A DNA stretch of 64,000 bases. Source: Sulfuricurvum sp. (GTDB lineage: Bacteria; Campylobacterota; Campylobacteria; Campylobacterales; Sulfurimonadaceae). The DNA lies in assembly GCF_028710345.1 (NCBI RefSeq), contig NZ_JAQTUH010000006.1:1-64000 (forward strand), given 5' to 3'. The number at the start of each line of letters is the position of its first letter. Positions within the stretch are counted from its first letter, which is position 1. A model generated the notes under the pieces. That model was not told where the DNA came from. It saw only the letters and a list, made by a program, of their open reading frames with translations, and made no database searches. Below, piece after piece: positions 52,270-62,723 of this stretch. The position numbers and the translations under genes were made by a program.

Positions 52270-53598
52270 GTGGAAATAGTTACAACATTAATTTTACTCT
52301 ACCTTCTAATCATCATTACCGCCTCATTATGGGCTTCTCAAAAAACAGGCATTGCCGATGTTCTCTTTTACCTTATCGGTGGACTGGCAGCCGTTAATCT
52401 CCACCTTTTATCACCCCATTCGGCGACCATAGAGACATTTGCTTTTATCGGGAGTATTTTTCTATTTTTCTATTTGGGTCTTGAAGAAAACCTACAAGGC
52501 TTTAGTGACGGGATAAAAAAAGGGTGGAAAATAGCGATAGCAGGGGTTATACTCCCTTTTGGCGTCATCTACGGTACACTTTTTTTGCTAACACATGATA
52601 CGATTAAATCCATCGTTTTTGCTATGGCATTTGCCCCGACCTCTATCGGTATCGCTTTTTTAACCCTTAATACCCTTAAATTTAACGCTAAATCAAAACT
52701 TCAACCCACTATCGTCGCCGCCGCACTCACAGACGATGTTCTCTCCCTCATCTTGTGGGGGATTCTCGGAGGTGTTTTAGTTTCACTTCAAAATTCTTCA
52801 TCGGTAGCAATTTCACTCGAAACACTCGGTACACTTGCGATTAAACCCATTTCAAATTTTCTTTTCTTTGCCATATCGATGGCACTTATCGCTTATCTTT
52901 TTTTCCTTTTTCGCCCCACATCGGCATTGTTAGAACAAAATACCCTATCCTCACTCTTCATCAAAACAAAAAATTCTATCTACCGACGTATTGGAGCAAA
53001 CCAATTTTTGGGGAGACAAGAGCTCAATTCAGCCATCATCATTATGATATTTTTGGCCTTTTTAGGCGCATTTATTGCAGAATATTTTGCTACCAGCGTT
53101 GCATTAGGTGCTTATTTCATGGGACTTATCATTAACAAAGAGCATTTTGGTGATGAAAGCGCAGGACAAGAACAACTCTTTCATGAATCGAGCGAAAAAA
53201 TTCGCTTTTTAACCCTCTATTTATTTGCACCCATTTTTTTTATTAGTATCGGCTTGCAAATGGAAATCGCAAGTTTTACACTATTAGCGAGTATTTTAGG
53301 AAAAGCACTACTCGTTTCGGGGGTACTCTTTTTAGCTCAATTTGTTGCAGCGAGCTTTACAGCACGCTACATTAATCATCTCCCATGGCGTTCCGCTACA
53401 CTCATCGGGATTGCGATGCAAGGGCGCGCCGAAGTGACTTTTTTGGTCGCGATGGCAGCTTTATCGATGAAACTAATCACCTCTACCGATCTATTACTCA
53501 TCTCGATTAGTGCATTTATCCTTAACCTCAGCGTCCCATTTTTATTAAAAATGGCTGCTCACTATCATGAAAAAAAAGATTACGAAGATATCCGATAG
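52270..53598 (+). CDS. CPA2-family cation/proton antiporter
   Basis: 442 residues with a GTG start (AAAGAGA upstream). About 12 membrane helices and the CPA2 signature regions (FLYLGLEENLQGF, APTSIGIAFLTLN, AALTDDVLSLILWGILGG with a DD pair). It should exchange Na+ or K+ for H+ at the inner membrane. It has no TrkA-N domain. It converges on nadB with a 19-base overlap of coding ends. Confidence 0.88.
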   Translation: MEIVTTLILLYLLIIITASLWASQKTGIADVLFYLIGGLAAVNLHLLSPHSATIETFAFIGSIFLFFYLGLEENLQGFSDGIKKGWKIAIAGVILPFGVIYGTLFLLTHDTIKSIVFAMAFAPTSIGIAFLTLNTLKFNAKSKLQPTIVAAALTDDVLSLILWGILGGVLVSLQNSSSVAISLETLGTLAIKPISNFLFFAISMALIAYLFFLFRPTSALLEQNTLSSLFIKTKNSIYRRIGANQFLGRQELNSAIIIMIFLAFLGAFIAEYFATSVALGAYFMGLIINKEHFGDESAGQEQLFHESSEKIRFLTLYLFAPIFFISIGLQMEIASFTLLASILGKALLVSGVLFLAQFVAASFTARYINHLPWRSATLIGIAMQGRAEVTFLVAMAALSMKLITSTDLLLISISAFILNLSVPFLLKMAAHYHEKKDYEDIR

Positions 53599-55022
53599 TG
53601 AACCCCTATCGATTCGTGTCGATTTAATGCCGATTGGACAATAGCACGAGCACTCAATAATCGTAATTTTAACAATCGCCCAACCTTCGAGCTTAACATC
53701 TCTTCGATAAGACGCAACGCTTCATTTAACCCCTCTTGAGTCCGAACAATAGATACTTTGTCCCACATCAATCGTCGCAAAGCATCTTTTTTCTCTTTAT
53801 CACCCACCATCTCTAACGGCTCGCTAGAGAGCTCAAATATTTGTCTGCAATGGCTCGGTATCGACGAAAGGATTGATTCTGAAGCACGACGACCGAAAAC
53901 CAATCCCTCTAACAATGAATTACTCGCTAAACGATTCGCTCCATGCACTCCCGTACACGCCGCTTCCCCGACAACATACAATCCATCGTAGTTTGGAACT
54001 CTCCCTTCCAAATCACTTTTTATCCCTCCGATAGCATAGTGAAATGCAGGAGAAATAGGGACACGATCTTGTGGAAGGTTATATCCCAAATCACGTAAAG
54101 CCTTAAAAATATTGGGAAAACGGTTTTGAAAGTACTCTTTATCAAAATGTGCACAAGAGATATAAACCTGACTCGATGTACGCTGTTTATAATCAAATAT
54201 AGCTCGACTCACGATATCACGCGGAGCCATTTCCCCCCGCTCATCGTATTCATACAAAAAGCGATACCCGTTTTCATCCACAATCCATGCACCTTCTCCA
54301 CGAAGAGCTTCTGTGAGGAGTAATTTTCGTGCACCACTCCCTGAAACAAAGACCGTAGGATGGAACTGCATCATCTCCATTGATTCGAGTTTAATCCCTT
54401 TTTCGAGACAAATACCATGAATATCAGCACTAATAAAACTGGAATTTGTATGATATTCATAGAGTGAACCCACACCGCCACTGGCAATAATCACATTGTC
54501 GGCATAAATAAGCTTACGAGCACCTTCCGTATACACCTCAACACCGCAACAACGGTTATCCTCAATCAGTAAATCGGTAACGGTTGCATTGCACAACATC
54601 GGATGGGGATTTTGATGGAGTAAAAAATGGTGCAAATACCGCCCCGTAGCATCTCCGCCCGCATGTAAAATTCGGCTTCGCGAGTGGGCAGCCTCTTGGG
54701 TATAGAGCAAATTTCCGTTTGCATCGGTATCAAATAAAAATCCCCGCCCAATTAAATCCTCAATAACCTCTTGCGATTGTTCACTCATCATTTGAACGGC
54801 TTGCTTATCACACATCCCTGCTCCGGCTTCGAGTGTATCGCTTACATGCAGCTCAATATCCTCCGTATCATACGCGGTAGTAACGCCCCCTTGTGCATAG
54901 TAGGTATTACACTCCCACGGATGAGATTTACTGAGTATTAGGACTTTTAAATGTTTCGGTAATCCTATCGCCGCGTATAATCCCGCAACTCCGGCACCGA
55001 TAATGACAACATCATAACGCAA
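53580..55022 (-). CDS. nadB: L-aspartate oxidase
   Basis: 480 residues. FAD-binding VIIGAGVAGLYAAI at the N-terminus, QGGVTTAYD, the catalytic-arginine region HAGGDATGRYL, GRVPNYDGLYVVGEAACTGVHGANRLASNSL and a short C-terminal helical domain. It oxidises aspartate for NAD synthesis. It overlaps the small lipoprotein gene upstream by 11 bases. Confidence 0.95.
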   Translation of the reverse strand: MRYDVVIIGAGVAGLYAAIGLPKHLKVLILSKSHPWECNTYYAQGGVTTAYDTEDIELHVSDTLEAGAGMCDKQAVQMMSEQSQEVIEDLIGRGFLFDTDANGNLLYTQEAAHSRSRILHAGGDATGRYLHHFLLHQNPHPMLCNATVTDLLIEDNRCCGVEVYTEGARKLIYADNVIIASGGVGSLYEYHTNSSFISADIHGICLEKGIKLESMEMMQFHPTVFVSGSGARKLLLTEALRGEGAWIVDENGYRFLYEYDERGEMAPRDIVSRAIFDYKQRTSSQVYISCAHFDKEYFQNRFPNIFKALRDLGYNLPQDRVPISPAFHYAIGGIKSDLEGRVPNYDGLYVVGEAACTGVHGANRLASNSLLEGLVFGRRASESILSSIPSHCRQIFELSSEPLEMVGDKEKKDALRRLMWDKVSIVRTQEGLNEALRLIEEMLSSKVGRLLKLRLLSARAIVQSALNRHESIGVHYRISS

Positions 55023-55125
55023 CTTTTTTTACCTCTTCAGACTTTGGTTCGTAATAGGGAGGAGCTTTATATCCGCAACCGCTTAACACGACCAGTGCCA
55101 CCACAAACAATAACACTTTTTTCAT
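55012..55125 (-). CDS. Small lipoprotein, LptM-like
   Basis: 37 residues from the ATG at 55125, which has GGGAG seven bases upstream; a longer frame reaching into uvrC is not credible. Signal LLFVVALVVLSGC with lipobox LSGC is followed by GYKAPPYYEP, which is like the GxKxPxYxP core of LptM, an LPS-assembly accessory lipoprotein that helps LptD. It overlaps nadB by 11 bases. Confidence 0.7.
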   Translation of the reverse strand: MKKVLLFVVALVVLSGCGYKAPPYYEPKSEEVKKVAL

Positions 55126-55173
55126 TCTCGACTCCCGCCATAGTCTACCTATCAATTCTTTAAAGGGGGATGG

Positions 55174-55179
55174 TATAAT
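55174..55179 (+). promoter_or_regulatory. Putative -10 box of uvrC
   Basis: TATAAT in GGTATAATAGC, 32 bases before the GTG start of uvrC. Confidence 0.5.
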
Positions 55180-55211
55180 AGCTACCATAAATACTTTATT
55201 AAGAAATAGCC

Positions 55212-57017
55212 GTGATTGAAAAAATACGCTCCTTGCCCCACTCTCCTGGAATCTACCAATATCTCGATCCGAAAGGGAGAATTCTCTACATCGGAAAGGC
55301 AAAAGACCTCTCCAAACGGGTGAAAAGCTATTTTAACCTCACCCCTACCCTCTCCCCAAAATCAACCCTTTCGTTGCGCATCCAAAAAATGCTCTCCGAG
55401 GCAATATCGTTACACTATATCGTCGTCGAAAAAGAACATGACGCACTAATTTTAGAGAATTCTCTCATCAAACAGCTCTCTCCCAAATACAATGTCCTCT
55501 TGCGCGATGACAAAACTTACCCCTACATTTACATCGATTTAAATGAACATTACCCCCGTTTCGACATAACCCGAAAAGTTTTAAATGGTAAAAATATCCG
55601 CTATTTCGGACCCTATTCGAGCGGTGCACGCGATATTTTGGATTCTCTGTATGAGATGCTTCCGCTGGTGCAAAAAAAGAGCTGTTTACGTAGTAAAAAA
55701 GTGTGCCTTTTCTACCAAATGCACCAATGTTTAGGTCCTTGTGAATTGGACGTTGCTAAAGAGTACTACCTCACTTTTGTCAACACGGCAATTTCATGGA
55801 TTCAAAATAAAGCATTACTTATCCCAAAAATCAAAGATAAAATGGAATTTTATGCCGAAGCACTGCGATTTGAAGAAGCGATGGGACTGCGTGATCGGTT
55901 AGAGCGGATTGAAAAAAGTGTCGTCGCTACCGCTATCGATTTGGCACGAAACGTCTCGTTTGATATTTTTGCCATTGCTACCCACAAAAACCGAGGATGT
56001 ATCCTCCGTCTTTTCATCCGTGATGGTAAAATCGCCTCCAGTTCACACGATTTTTTTACCATCAACGATAATTTTTCACTCGATGAGGGGTATGAACAAG
56101 CACTCCTTAACTACTACGGAACGACTAAACCCCCCATTATCGTCCCCATTCTTACCACACATACGTATGAAGAAAAAGGGTGGATAGAGGAGTATCTCAG
56201 CCAGCTTTTCGAGAAGAAAGCACTCTTAGAAACTCCAAAAATAGGGGTTAAAAAAGAGCTAACTACCTTAGCTTACAATAATGCTATAGAACTGTTAAAA
56301 ACCGATAAACCGAAAAATTATGAACTTCTTGCACCTCTTAAAGAGCTTTTTGAACTCGAAAAACTTCCCAACCGTATCGAAATTTTCGATAACTCTCACC
56401 TAAGCGGAGTCGCTACAGTGGGGTCAATGGTCACCTATGCCGATGGTGAATTTCAAAAAAGTAGCTATCGTACCTATCATCTCCACCAAAGGGATGAATA
56501 TGGGCAAATGGACGAAATGCTCCGTCGCCGAATAGAGAGTTTTAGCGAAAATCCCCCTCCTGATTTGTGGGTTCTTGATGGGGGATCAACCCTGCGTAAT
56601 CTTGCAGTAGAATTACTAAATTCTATGGGAGTTTCGTTAGACGTTATTGCAATTAGTAAAGAAAAAATTGATGTAAAAGCACATCGAGCCAAAGGTTCGG
56701 CACGAGATATTCTCCATATTCACAACGACATTTTGAGACTTGAACCCTATGATAAAAGACTTCAATTCATCCAAATGTTACGAGATGAAGCACATCGAAG
56801 TGCCATCACTTTTCACAAAAAAACAAAATTAAAATTAGATCAAGAGACCAAATTTCTCTCTCTTAAAGGGATAACAAAACCTAAAATTGCTAAACTATTG
56901 GAATATTATGGGACTTTTGAAGGAATCAAAAATAGCTCTTTTGAGACACTTGTCGAGTTAATTGGGACACAAGATGCCACAATTATTCAAAATATATCAC
57001 GAATTGAGCAAAACTAA
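55212..57017 (+). CDS. uvrC: UvrABC excinuclease subunit C
   Basis: 601 residues with a GTG start. N-terminal GIY-YIG nuclease (SPGIYQYLD, ILYIGKAKDL), cysteine-rich region (SCLRSKKVCLFYQMHQCLGPC), UVR helix, RNase H-like nuclease domain (IEIFDNSHLSGVATVGSMVTY, PDLWVLDGG) and helix-hairpin-helix tail. It makes both incisions in nucleotide excision repair. Confidence 0.95.
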   Translation: MIEKIRSLPHSPGIYQYLDPKGRILYIGKAKDLSKRVKSYFNLTPTLSPKSTLSLRIQKMLSEAISLHYIVVEKEHDALILENSLIKQLSPKYNVLLRDDKTYPYIYIDLNEHYPRFDITRKVLNGKNIRYFGPYSSGARDILDSLYEMLPLVQKKSCLRSKKVCLFYQMHQCLGPCELDVAKEYYLTFVNTAISWIQNKALLIPKIKDKMEFYAEALRFEEAMGLRDRLERIEKSVVATAIDLARNVSFDIFAIATHKNRGCILRLFIRDGKIASSSHDFFTINDNFSLDEGYEQALLNYYGTTKPPIIVPILTTHTYEEKGWIEEYLSQLFEKKALLETPKIGVKKELTTLAYNNAIELLKTDKPKNYELLAPLKELFELEKLPNRIEIFDNSHLSGVATVGSMVTYADGEFQKSSYRTYHLHQRDEYGQMDEMLRRRIESFSENPPPDLWVLDGGSTLRNLAVELLNSMGVSLDVIAISKEKIDVKAHRAKGSARDILHIHNDILRLEPYDKRLQFIQMLRDEAHRSAITFHKKTKLKLDQETKFLSLKGITKPKIAKLLEYYGTFEGIKNSSFETLVELIGTQDATIIQNISRIEQN

Positions 57018-57030
57018 GAATTCTTTTACC

Positions 57031-57060
57031 TTGTTTATGCCATATTCCATACACTATAAT
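57031..57060 (+). promoter_or_regulatory. Promoter of the PAS-HPt-kinase operon
   Basis: TTGTTT at 57031-57036 and TATAAT at 57055-57060 with an 18-base spacer, about 30 bases before the ATG at 57091 (ribosome site AAAGGGA). Confidence 0.6.
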
Positions 57061-57090
57061 TTCAGAAGTTTTTTAGTAAAGGGATAAAGC

Positions 57091-57504
57091 ATGGAGAGAC
57101 CAACCGCACTCGATGAAGAATATTTTTTCGAAGGACGTGCTATTGTTAGCGAAACTGATCTTGACGGAGTTATTACTTTTGCCAATCGACGCTTTTGTGA
57201 AATATCGGGATACAGTGCCAGTGAACTAGTAGGTCAGCCTCATAATATCATTCGTCATCCCGATATGCCCAAAGCTGCGTTTGCTCAAGTATGGAAAACA
57301 ATTCAATCCGGGACTATTTGGCATGGACTTGTAAAAAACTTACGCAAAGACGGAAAATATTATTGGGTAGATACTGAAGTCTCTCCTATCTATGATAATG
57401 ACGGAGTTGTCAAAGGGTACATGGCGGCTCGCAAACCCGCATCACGAAAAAATATCGAAGAGACCGCACAAATTTACAAACAAATGCTTGAGCAAGAAAG
57501 CTAA
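57091..57504 (+). CDS. PAS-domain protein, Aer-like
   Basis: 137 residues, a single PAS domain: VITFANRRFCEISGYSASEL, IIRHPDMPKAAF, GTIWHGLVKNLRKDGKYYWVDT, IYDNDGVVKGYMAARKP. This is the Aer type that commonly binds FAD and senses redox state. It has no output domain and no membrane segment, so it must signal through partners, probably the HPt and kinase proteins encoded next in the same operon (nine-base gap). Confidence 0.88.
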   Translation: MERPTALDEEYFFEGRAIVSETDLDGVITFANRRFCEISGYSASELVGQPHNIIRHPDMPKAAFAQVWKTIQSGTIWHGLVKNLRKDGKYYWVDTEVSPIYDNDGVVKGYMAARKPASRKNIEETAQIYKQMLEQES

Positions 57505-57513
57505 GGAGAAAAC

Positions 57514-59352
57514 GTGTTACTATATAATCATAGACAGGAGTTCATGGGGATTGATGATGAAGGTCTTAGACTTTTAAATTATTCTTCCATGAGTGATCTC
57601 TTAAACGTTTGCAGTGACGTTGCCGATCTCTTTGCCAATGAACCTGGATACATCCATAACTTCAAAAATTTTGGATGGATTGATTTTCTACTCCATGCCG
57701 ATTCGGATGCGTCCAGTGCCATTGTTCATGCTAACGGGCGTGTTTTTAGCTGTAAACTCTCCGTCAGCTCTTTTTACCTTAGTGAAAATCCACTACAAAA
57801 TGGCTATTCCATTGATATGTCTCATATCCAAACGCTAAGCGGTGAAGAAATCAAACCTCATACTATTTCACCTAAAATACCACTAAAAGAGTATGTTGCA
57901 CCTCCAATACAACCAAAACAACCAGAGAGCCCATCGCCCCTTCCAGATTATACTCATATCACACCTACACAACTTAAAGAGCCAACCGTATTAGATATCC
58001 CAAATCTTGAGATCAGTGCATTTGATGAAGTAGAAGAACAACCGGTTACAGAGACTCCTTTTATGACTATGCCCAAAGAAGAGTTTGTTGATGATTTAGT
58101 TAATTCCCCTTTTAAAACATACATCGAAGCTGAAACACCTATAGCACCAATAACAAAAAAACTTCCTGATAAGCCGATGCTTGGAAGTGACCGTTATAAT
58201 AAGCAAGAAAAAGAGTGTCTTAATCGTCATACTATTGATAAAAATTATAAATATGACCCTCAAGTAGCCGCTAATGAACTTGGGCTTCCGGTTGATTTAA
58301 TTGAAGAGTTTATCGGAGATTTTATTCAACAATCTTTAGAGTTTAAAGATGCCCTATTTGAATCGTCTGTAAAAAATGATTTTAATAACCTCCATATTTT
58401 ATCCCATAAACTTAAAGGGGTCGCAGCAAACCTCCGTATTGAAGATGCTTTTGAAACACTCAGTGTTATTAATACCTCCACAGACACAATGGAAATAGAT
58501 GCTAACCTCAAATTCTATTTTGACATCATTCGAAAACTTTCAGGCGAGAGTATTGAAGAAATCTCTTTTGCGGAAGAAGTTTTAGCACCAGCTGAGACCA
58601 CCAAAGAATCTATAGATGATATTTACTCTTTTGGATTAAAACATCATGATGATGAGCCACTCATTATTCATGAAGAAGAACTCACTGCTCACGATACTAC
58701 TGAAGAGCCTTTAGCTCAAGAAAAATTTGAAAAAACATATCTCAATCTTGATGATTCTTTTACCGAACCAACAGTTGTTTTCACTGAAGTAACGGAAGAA
58801 CTTTCAATTCAAGACGAGCCTTTTGAAAAGATTTTATTAAAAGATAGTGAATCTTTAAATGATTCATTAACAGCATTCTCTGATGAGCCTGAAATGCCTT
58901 TAACTAATACTAGTGCAGACGTTGAAGAAATTTTATTAAAAGAGGATAAATCTTTACAAAATCAAAACCTTGTGCTCGAAAAACCGCTAACAAATACTAT
59001 ATCTTCAGCTGAAGAAGAGTTTGATGAGCTAACAGTTAATACAGGGATTAGTAAAATCCATTACGACAAAATTTACATTGCTCATTCATTAGGTATCGAT
59101 CCTCATTTTATGGATGAATTATTATTTGATTACAAAAATGATTCACGACTTATTAGCAATCAAATCACCGAAGCCATTAAAGCTTTTGATACAGTATCTT
59201 GGAATGCAAGTGCTACAAAACTTAAGGGGATAAGTGATAATCTACGTCTCACTGAAATATCGGAAGAATTAGCTATTCTTTCTAAAACCCATGATGCTCA
59301 AGAAGCTAAAAAAGCTTCTATACGCCTTAACGCTTATCTCGATCAACTTTAA
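57514..59352 (+). CDS. HPt-domain protein with one active and one histidine-less HPt domain
   Basis: 612 residues from a GTG start with AAGGAG six bases upstream. An N-terminal PAS-like region of about 110 residues and a long acidic, proline-rich linker precede two HPt-like bundles. The first has the phosphoacceptor H298 in SHKLKGVAANL; the second has the matching segment ATKLKGISDNLR with Thr568 in place of His. It could relay phosphate from the hybrid kinase to a receiver while the second HPt only binds. It is the second gene of a four-gene signalling operon. Confidence 0.8.
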   Translation: MLLYNHRQEFMGIDDEGLRLLNYSSMSDLLNVCSDVADLFANEPGYIHNFKNFGWIDFLLHADSDASSAIVHANGRVFSCKLSVSSFYLSENPLQNGYSIDMSHIQTLSGEEIKPHTISPKIPLKEYVAPPIQPKQPESPSPLPDYTHITPTQLKEPTVLDIPNLEISAFDEVEEQPVTETPFMTMPKEEFVDDLVNSPFKTYIEAETPIAPITKKLPDKPMLGSDRYNKQEKECLNRHTIDKNYKYDPQVAANELGLPVDLIEEFIGDFIQQSLEFKDALFESSVKNDFNNLHILSHKLKGVAANLRIEDAFETLSVINTSTDTMEIDANLKFYFDIIRKLSGESIEEISFAEEVLAPAETTKESIDDIYSFGLKHHDDEPLIIHEEELTAHDTTEEPLAQEKFEKTYLNLDDSFTEPTVVFTEVTEELSIQDEPFEKILLKDSESLNDSLTAFSDEPEMPLTNTSADVEEILLKEDKSLQNQNLVLEKPLTNTISSAEEEFDELTVNTGISKIHYDKIYIAHSLGIDPHFMDELLFDYKNDSRLISNQITEAIKAFDTVSWNASATKLKGISDNLRLTEISEELAILSKTHDAQEAKKASIRLNAYLDQL

Positions 59353-59363
59353 GAGGATACACC

Positions 59364-62300
59364 ATGCACTTAGGACTTAAAAATCGACTTCGACTTATCA
59401 GTCTCCTCCCGATTCTGATTTTATTTTCGCTTGCCAGTTATTACGTTTATTCTTCATATTTGAGCTTTAAATCTGCTCAAACGCTACAAGCGCACTTAGA
59501 AAAATCTCAACAGCTCAATGACATGATTAGTAATATCGCACGTGAACACGGTATGACAGTTATGTTATTAGGGAATGCATCTGACGCTACGCTCAAATCC
59601 CTTCAAGCTCAGCGCATCCTTGTTGATAAAAAAATTCAAGAATTTGATGCAAAAAGTATCTCTCCTGAATTATCCGTGATTATCACTAATTTGCAAAAAG
59701 CACGGATACAATCGCGCCCATCAATCGATAATCACACAGCAGATTTCAATGAAGTCTTTGATGACATTTATGGAAAATCTCAAACAGCTCTTTTAAATGA
59801 ACTTACTGCTCTATTCTCGGTTCAATTTGATGAACAAATTTCTACTATGGAGAATAGCTATCTAGCATTGGTTCGTGCAAATGAATTTACTGCTCAAGAG
59901 CGCGGTTATCTTACTTATTTGCTCTCACGTAATACACCGTTAAAAGAAGAAGAGCTTAGCCGATGGATTACTTATATTGCAAAAGCTGATAGTATTAATT
60001 TTGATTCTATTACCAATAAAGAGCTCAAAACTTCCCTAACTTCATCACTCTTTACAGAAGATAACAAAGAATTATTAACGGATATCAATGTCGAACGTGG
60101 TTCTATTTTAGCTGCAGCAAGTAAAGGTGCTTATGAAACCGAGTCAGGTATTTGGTTTGCGATGCTCTCTGAAAAAATCAATGCTATCAATGAAACTGAA
60201 AAACTTTTACTTGATAATATGAACAATCGATCATCAGTTGTAAAATCAAATTCTGTTCAATATCTCATTATTTCCATTACTGTATGGATTCTTGCATTAT
60301 TAATTGGTATTTTGGGAATGCTTCTCTCTAATGAGATCGCTAAAAATATTAAAAACCTTGAGTCGGTTCTTAAACGGGTTGCTGAAGATACCCACGATAA
60401 CGAGGCAGACGCTCTTAGTAAATCGATTAACCTTGATACTGCTACAGGTACTGCACAAGCGTATGCTCTATTGGAACGTATTATTGAACAAACACTCGGT
60501 GATAAACAATACGCACAAGAAGCTTCTGAAGCCAAATCCATGTTCTTGGCAAATATGTCACACGAAATTCGTACACCACTTAACGGTATCGTTGGATTTA
60601 CTGAACTTCTCAAAGATACCGAGTTGCATGATGAACAACGTGAGTTTATTGAAATTATCGAAAAAAGTTCTGAAAATCTACTCGAGATTATTAATAACAT
60701 CCTTGACCTCTCTAAAATTGAGAGCAATAAACTTGAAATTGAAGATATTGCCTTCAATCCGATGGATGAGTTTGAAAGTGCTGTTGAAGTTTATGCGGTA
60801 CGTGCCTCTGAGAAACACATTGACCTTGCTTGTTTCATTGATCCAAGTCTTGAACGACCACTTAAAGGGGATCCAACCAAAATCAAAGAGGTTATTATTA
60901 ACCTTCTTAGTAATGCGGTTAAATTTACCAACAGTGGCGGTTCTGTCAGCGTTGACGTCCGTCGTATCGAATCGGATGAACCAAATCGTGCACGTGTACG
61001 CTTCCAAGTTAAAGATAGCGGTATCGGTGTTACCAGTGAGCAAAAATCACGTATCTTTGAAGCATTTGGTCAAGCTGATACTTCTATTACTCGCAAATAC
61101 GGCGGAACGGGTCTTGGACTTACAATTTCTAGTCGCTTCGTTGAGCTTATGGGTGGTAAACTTGACCTTACCAGTGAACCTGGCAATGGAACTACATTCT
61201 TCTTCACCCTCTCATTTGATGAGATTGAAACCCTTAATGAGCCAATAAAAGGGTCATTCTCAAATATCAATGCTGTTATTCACGAAAGTAAAACCAAAAA
61301 GAAACTTCAAAGTACTTATCTTAAAGAGTATCTTGATTATCTTGGTGTCAGCTATACCACTTTCAGTGAAATGGATGAGCTACGTATACTAGAACGTCAA
61401 GTCAACTATGATTTACTCTATATCGACAACGATTATATAAATGAAGATGAATTAGTTGCGTATGCTGCGGCGAATGAGCAAACAGTTCTTATTACTAAAT
61501 CGTACTATATGAAAAAAATCGATTCCATGGGACTTGATCTCTTTAAAGTTCTCTATGAGCCACTAAACAGCAGTAAAATCCGAGCCGTATTGGAAGCATA
61601 TGATGCTGAAGCCTACAATACACGAAAACAAAAAACTACGCGACGTAAAAAATTCGATGAGAAAAATTCCCGTTTTGCAGCGAGTGTTCTCGTAGCTGAA
61701 GATAATGTAATTAACCAAAAACTTATCCGTCGAACACTAGAAGATTTAGGTCTTACCGTTACTGTTGCAAATAATGGTCTAGAAGCATTTGAAAAACGTA
61801 AAAATGGTGAATATGATATTATTTTCATGGATATCCAAATGCCTGTTCTTGATGGTATGGAAGCCACTCAAGAGATCTTGGATTTTGAAGAAGATTATCA
61901 ACAACACCATATCCCAATTATTGCGCTTACAGCAAATGCACTCAAAGGTGACCGTGAACGCTTTATGTCTGTCGGTATGGATGAATATACCACCAAGCCA
62001 TTGGTTCGAAGTGATATTATTTCATTGCTCAATAATTTCTTATCACATAAAATTATTGATCTCAATATCGTACCTAAATCAGCCGATGAGCTTATTACAC
62101 AAGAACAAGATGAGAACGTATTAGATAGTAGTGATAGCGAAATTATGAGCGAATCTGAAACCCTCATGGACGAAAGATCTCTATTGGACGATGCAGTAGA
62201 GCTTAATGAATTTGCTCCCGATATAACTACGGACGATGCAGAAGAAGCGATATTACCTCAAGATGATAACACTGAGATGGATAATGAAGATACAATCTCA

Positions 62301-62708
62301 TTAGATGAGATTAATGAACCTTTTGCAACGCAAGAGAGTCCATTACCAATCTCAAGTCATGCAGCCGATATTATCTTGGCAAAAGAGAATCCATTAGAGC
62401 TTAAATTATTTATACATATTCTTGAAGACTTAGGTTATACCTATATAGCCGTTAGTACAACCGATGAATTCTATTCTTTTCTAGCATCAGAGGATTATAA
62501 ATTAGCTTTATTTGATAAATCGTTGCCTAATCTAAATCTAAAAGAACTCTATGATATAATTCGTTCTAACGATAGTGATACTTCATTAGTGATGCTCGTC
62601 GATCCTTCGATTGAGAACGATGAGAATGATGCGATGTACGTCCATGAGATGATTAAAAATAGTGTTAATAAAGACTTATTGCGTCTTGTGTTTGAAAAAT
62701 TTATCTAG
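59364..62708 (+). CDS. Hybrid histidine kinase with NIT-like sensor and two receivers
   Basis: 1114 residues. Membrane helices near 15-30 and 300-318 enclose a helical periplasmic domain with NIT-like features (DMISNIAREHGMTVMLLG, AQERGYLTYLLS). Then come the phosphoacceptor box SHEIRTP with H400, an ATPase domain (DSGIGVT, GTGLGLTIS), a receiver with D823 (FMDIQMPVLDG), an acidic linker, and a C-terminal receiver-like domain (about 1010-1114, D1051) that lacks the usual acidic pair and the KP motif. NIT domains are proposed nitrate/nitrite sensors; the ligand here is not proven. Confidence 0.88.
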   Translation: MHLGLKNRLRLISLLPILILFSLASYYVYSSYLSFKSAQTLQAHLEKSQQLNDMISNIAREHGMTVMLLGNASDATLKSLQAQRILVDKKIQEFDAKSISPELSVIITNLQKARIQSRPSIDNHTADFNEVFDDIYGKSQTALLNELTALFSVQFDEQISTMENSYLALVRANEFTAQERGYLTYLLSRNTPLKEEELSRWITYIAKADSINFDSITNKELKTSLTSSLFTEDNKELLTDINVERGSILAAASKGAYETESGIWFAMLSEKINAINETEKLLLDNMNNRSSVVKSNSVQYLIISITVWILALLIGILGMLLSNEIAKNIKNLESVLKRVAEDTHDNEADALSKSINLDTATGTAQAYALLERIIEQTLGDKQYAQEASEAKSMFLANMSHEIRTPLNGIVGFTELLKDTELHDEQREFIEIIEKSSENLLEIINNILDLSKIESNKLEIEDIAFNPMDEFESAVEVYAVRASEKHIDLACFIDPSLERPLKGDPTKIKEVIINLLSNAVKFTNSGGSVSVDVRRIESDEPNRARVRFQVKDSGIGVTSEQKSRIFEAFGQADTSITRKYGGTGLGLTISSRFVELMGGKLDLTSEPGNGTTFFFTLSFDEIETLNEPIKGSFSNINAVIHESKTKKKLQSTYLKEYLDYLGVSYTTFSEMDELRILERQVNYDLLYIDNDYINEDELVAYAAANEQTVLITKSYYMKKIDSMGLDLFKVLYEPLNSSKIRAVLEAYDAEAYNTRKQKTTRRKKFDEKNSRFAASVLVAEDNVINQKLIRRTLEDLGLTVTVANNGLEAFEKRKNGEYDIIFMDIQMPVLDGMEATQEILDFEEDYQQHHIPIIALTANALKGDRERFMSVGMDEYTTKPLVRSDIISLLNNFLSHKIIDLNIVPKSADELITQEQDENVLDSSDSEIMSESETLMDERSLLDDAVELNEFAPDITTDDAEEAILPQDDNTEMDNEDTISLDEINEPFATQESPLPISSHAADIILAKENPLELKLFIHILEDLGYTYIAVSTTDEFYSFLASEDYKLALFDKSLPNLNLKELYDIIRSNDSDTSLVMLVDPSIENDENDAMYVHEMIKNSVNKDLLRLVFEKFI

Positions 62709-62723
62709 GATGGGAACTTACTA

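Noticed and set aside
55012-55302. Longer 96-residue version of the small lipoprotein
   Set aside because: It would overlap the uvrC start on the opposite strand; the internal ATG at 55125 has a ribosome site and starts a proper lipoprotein signal.
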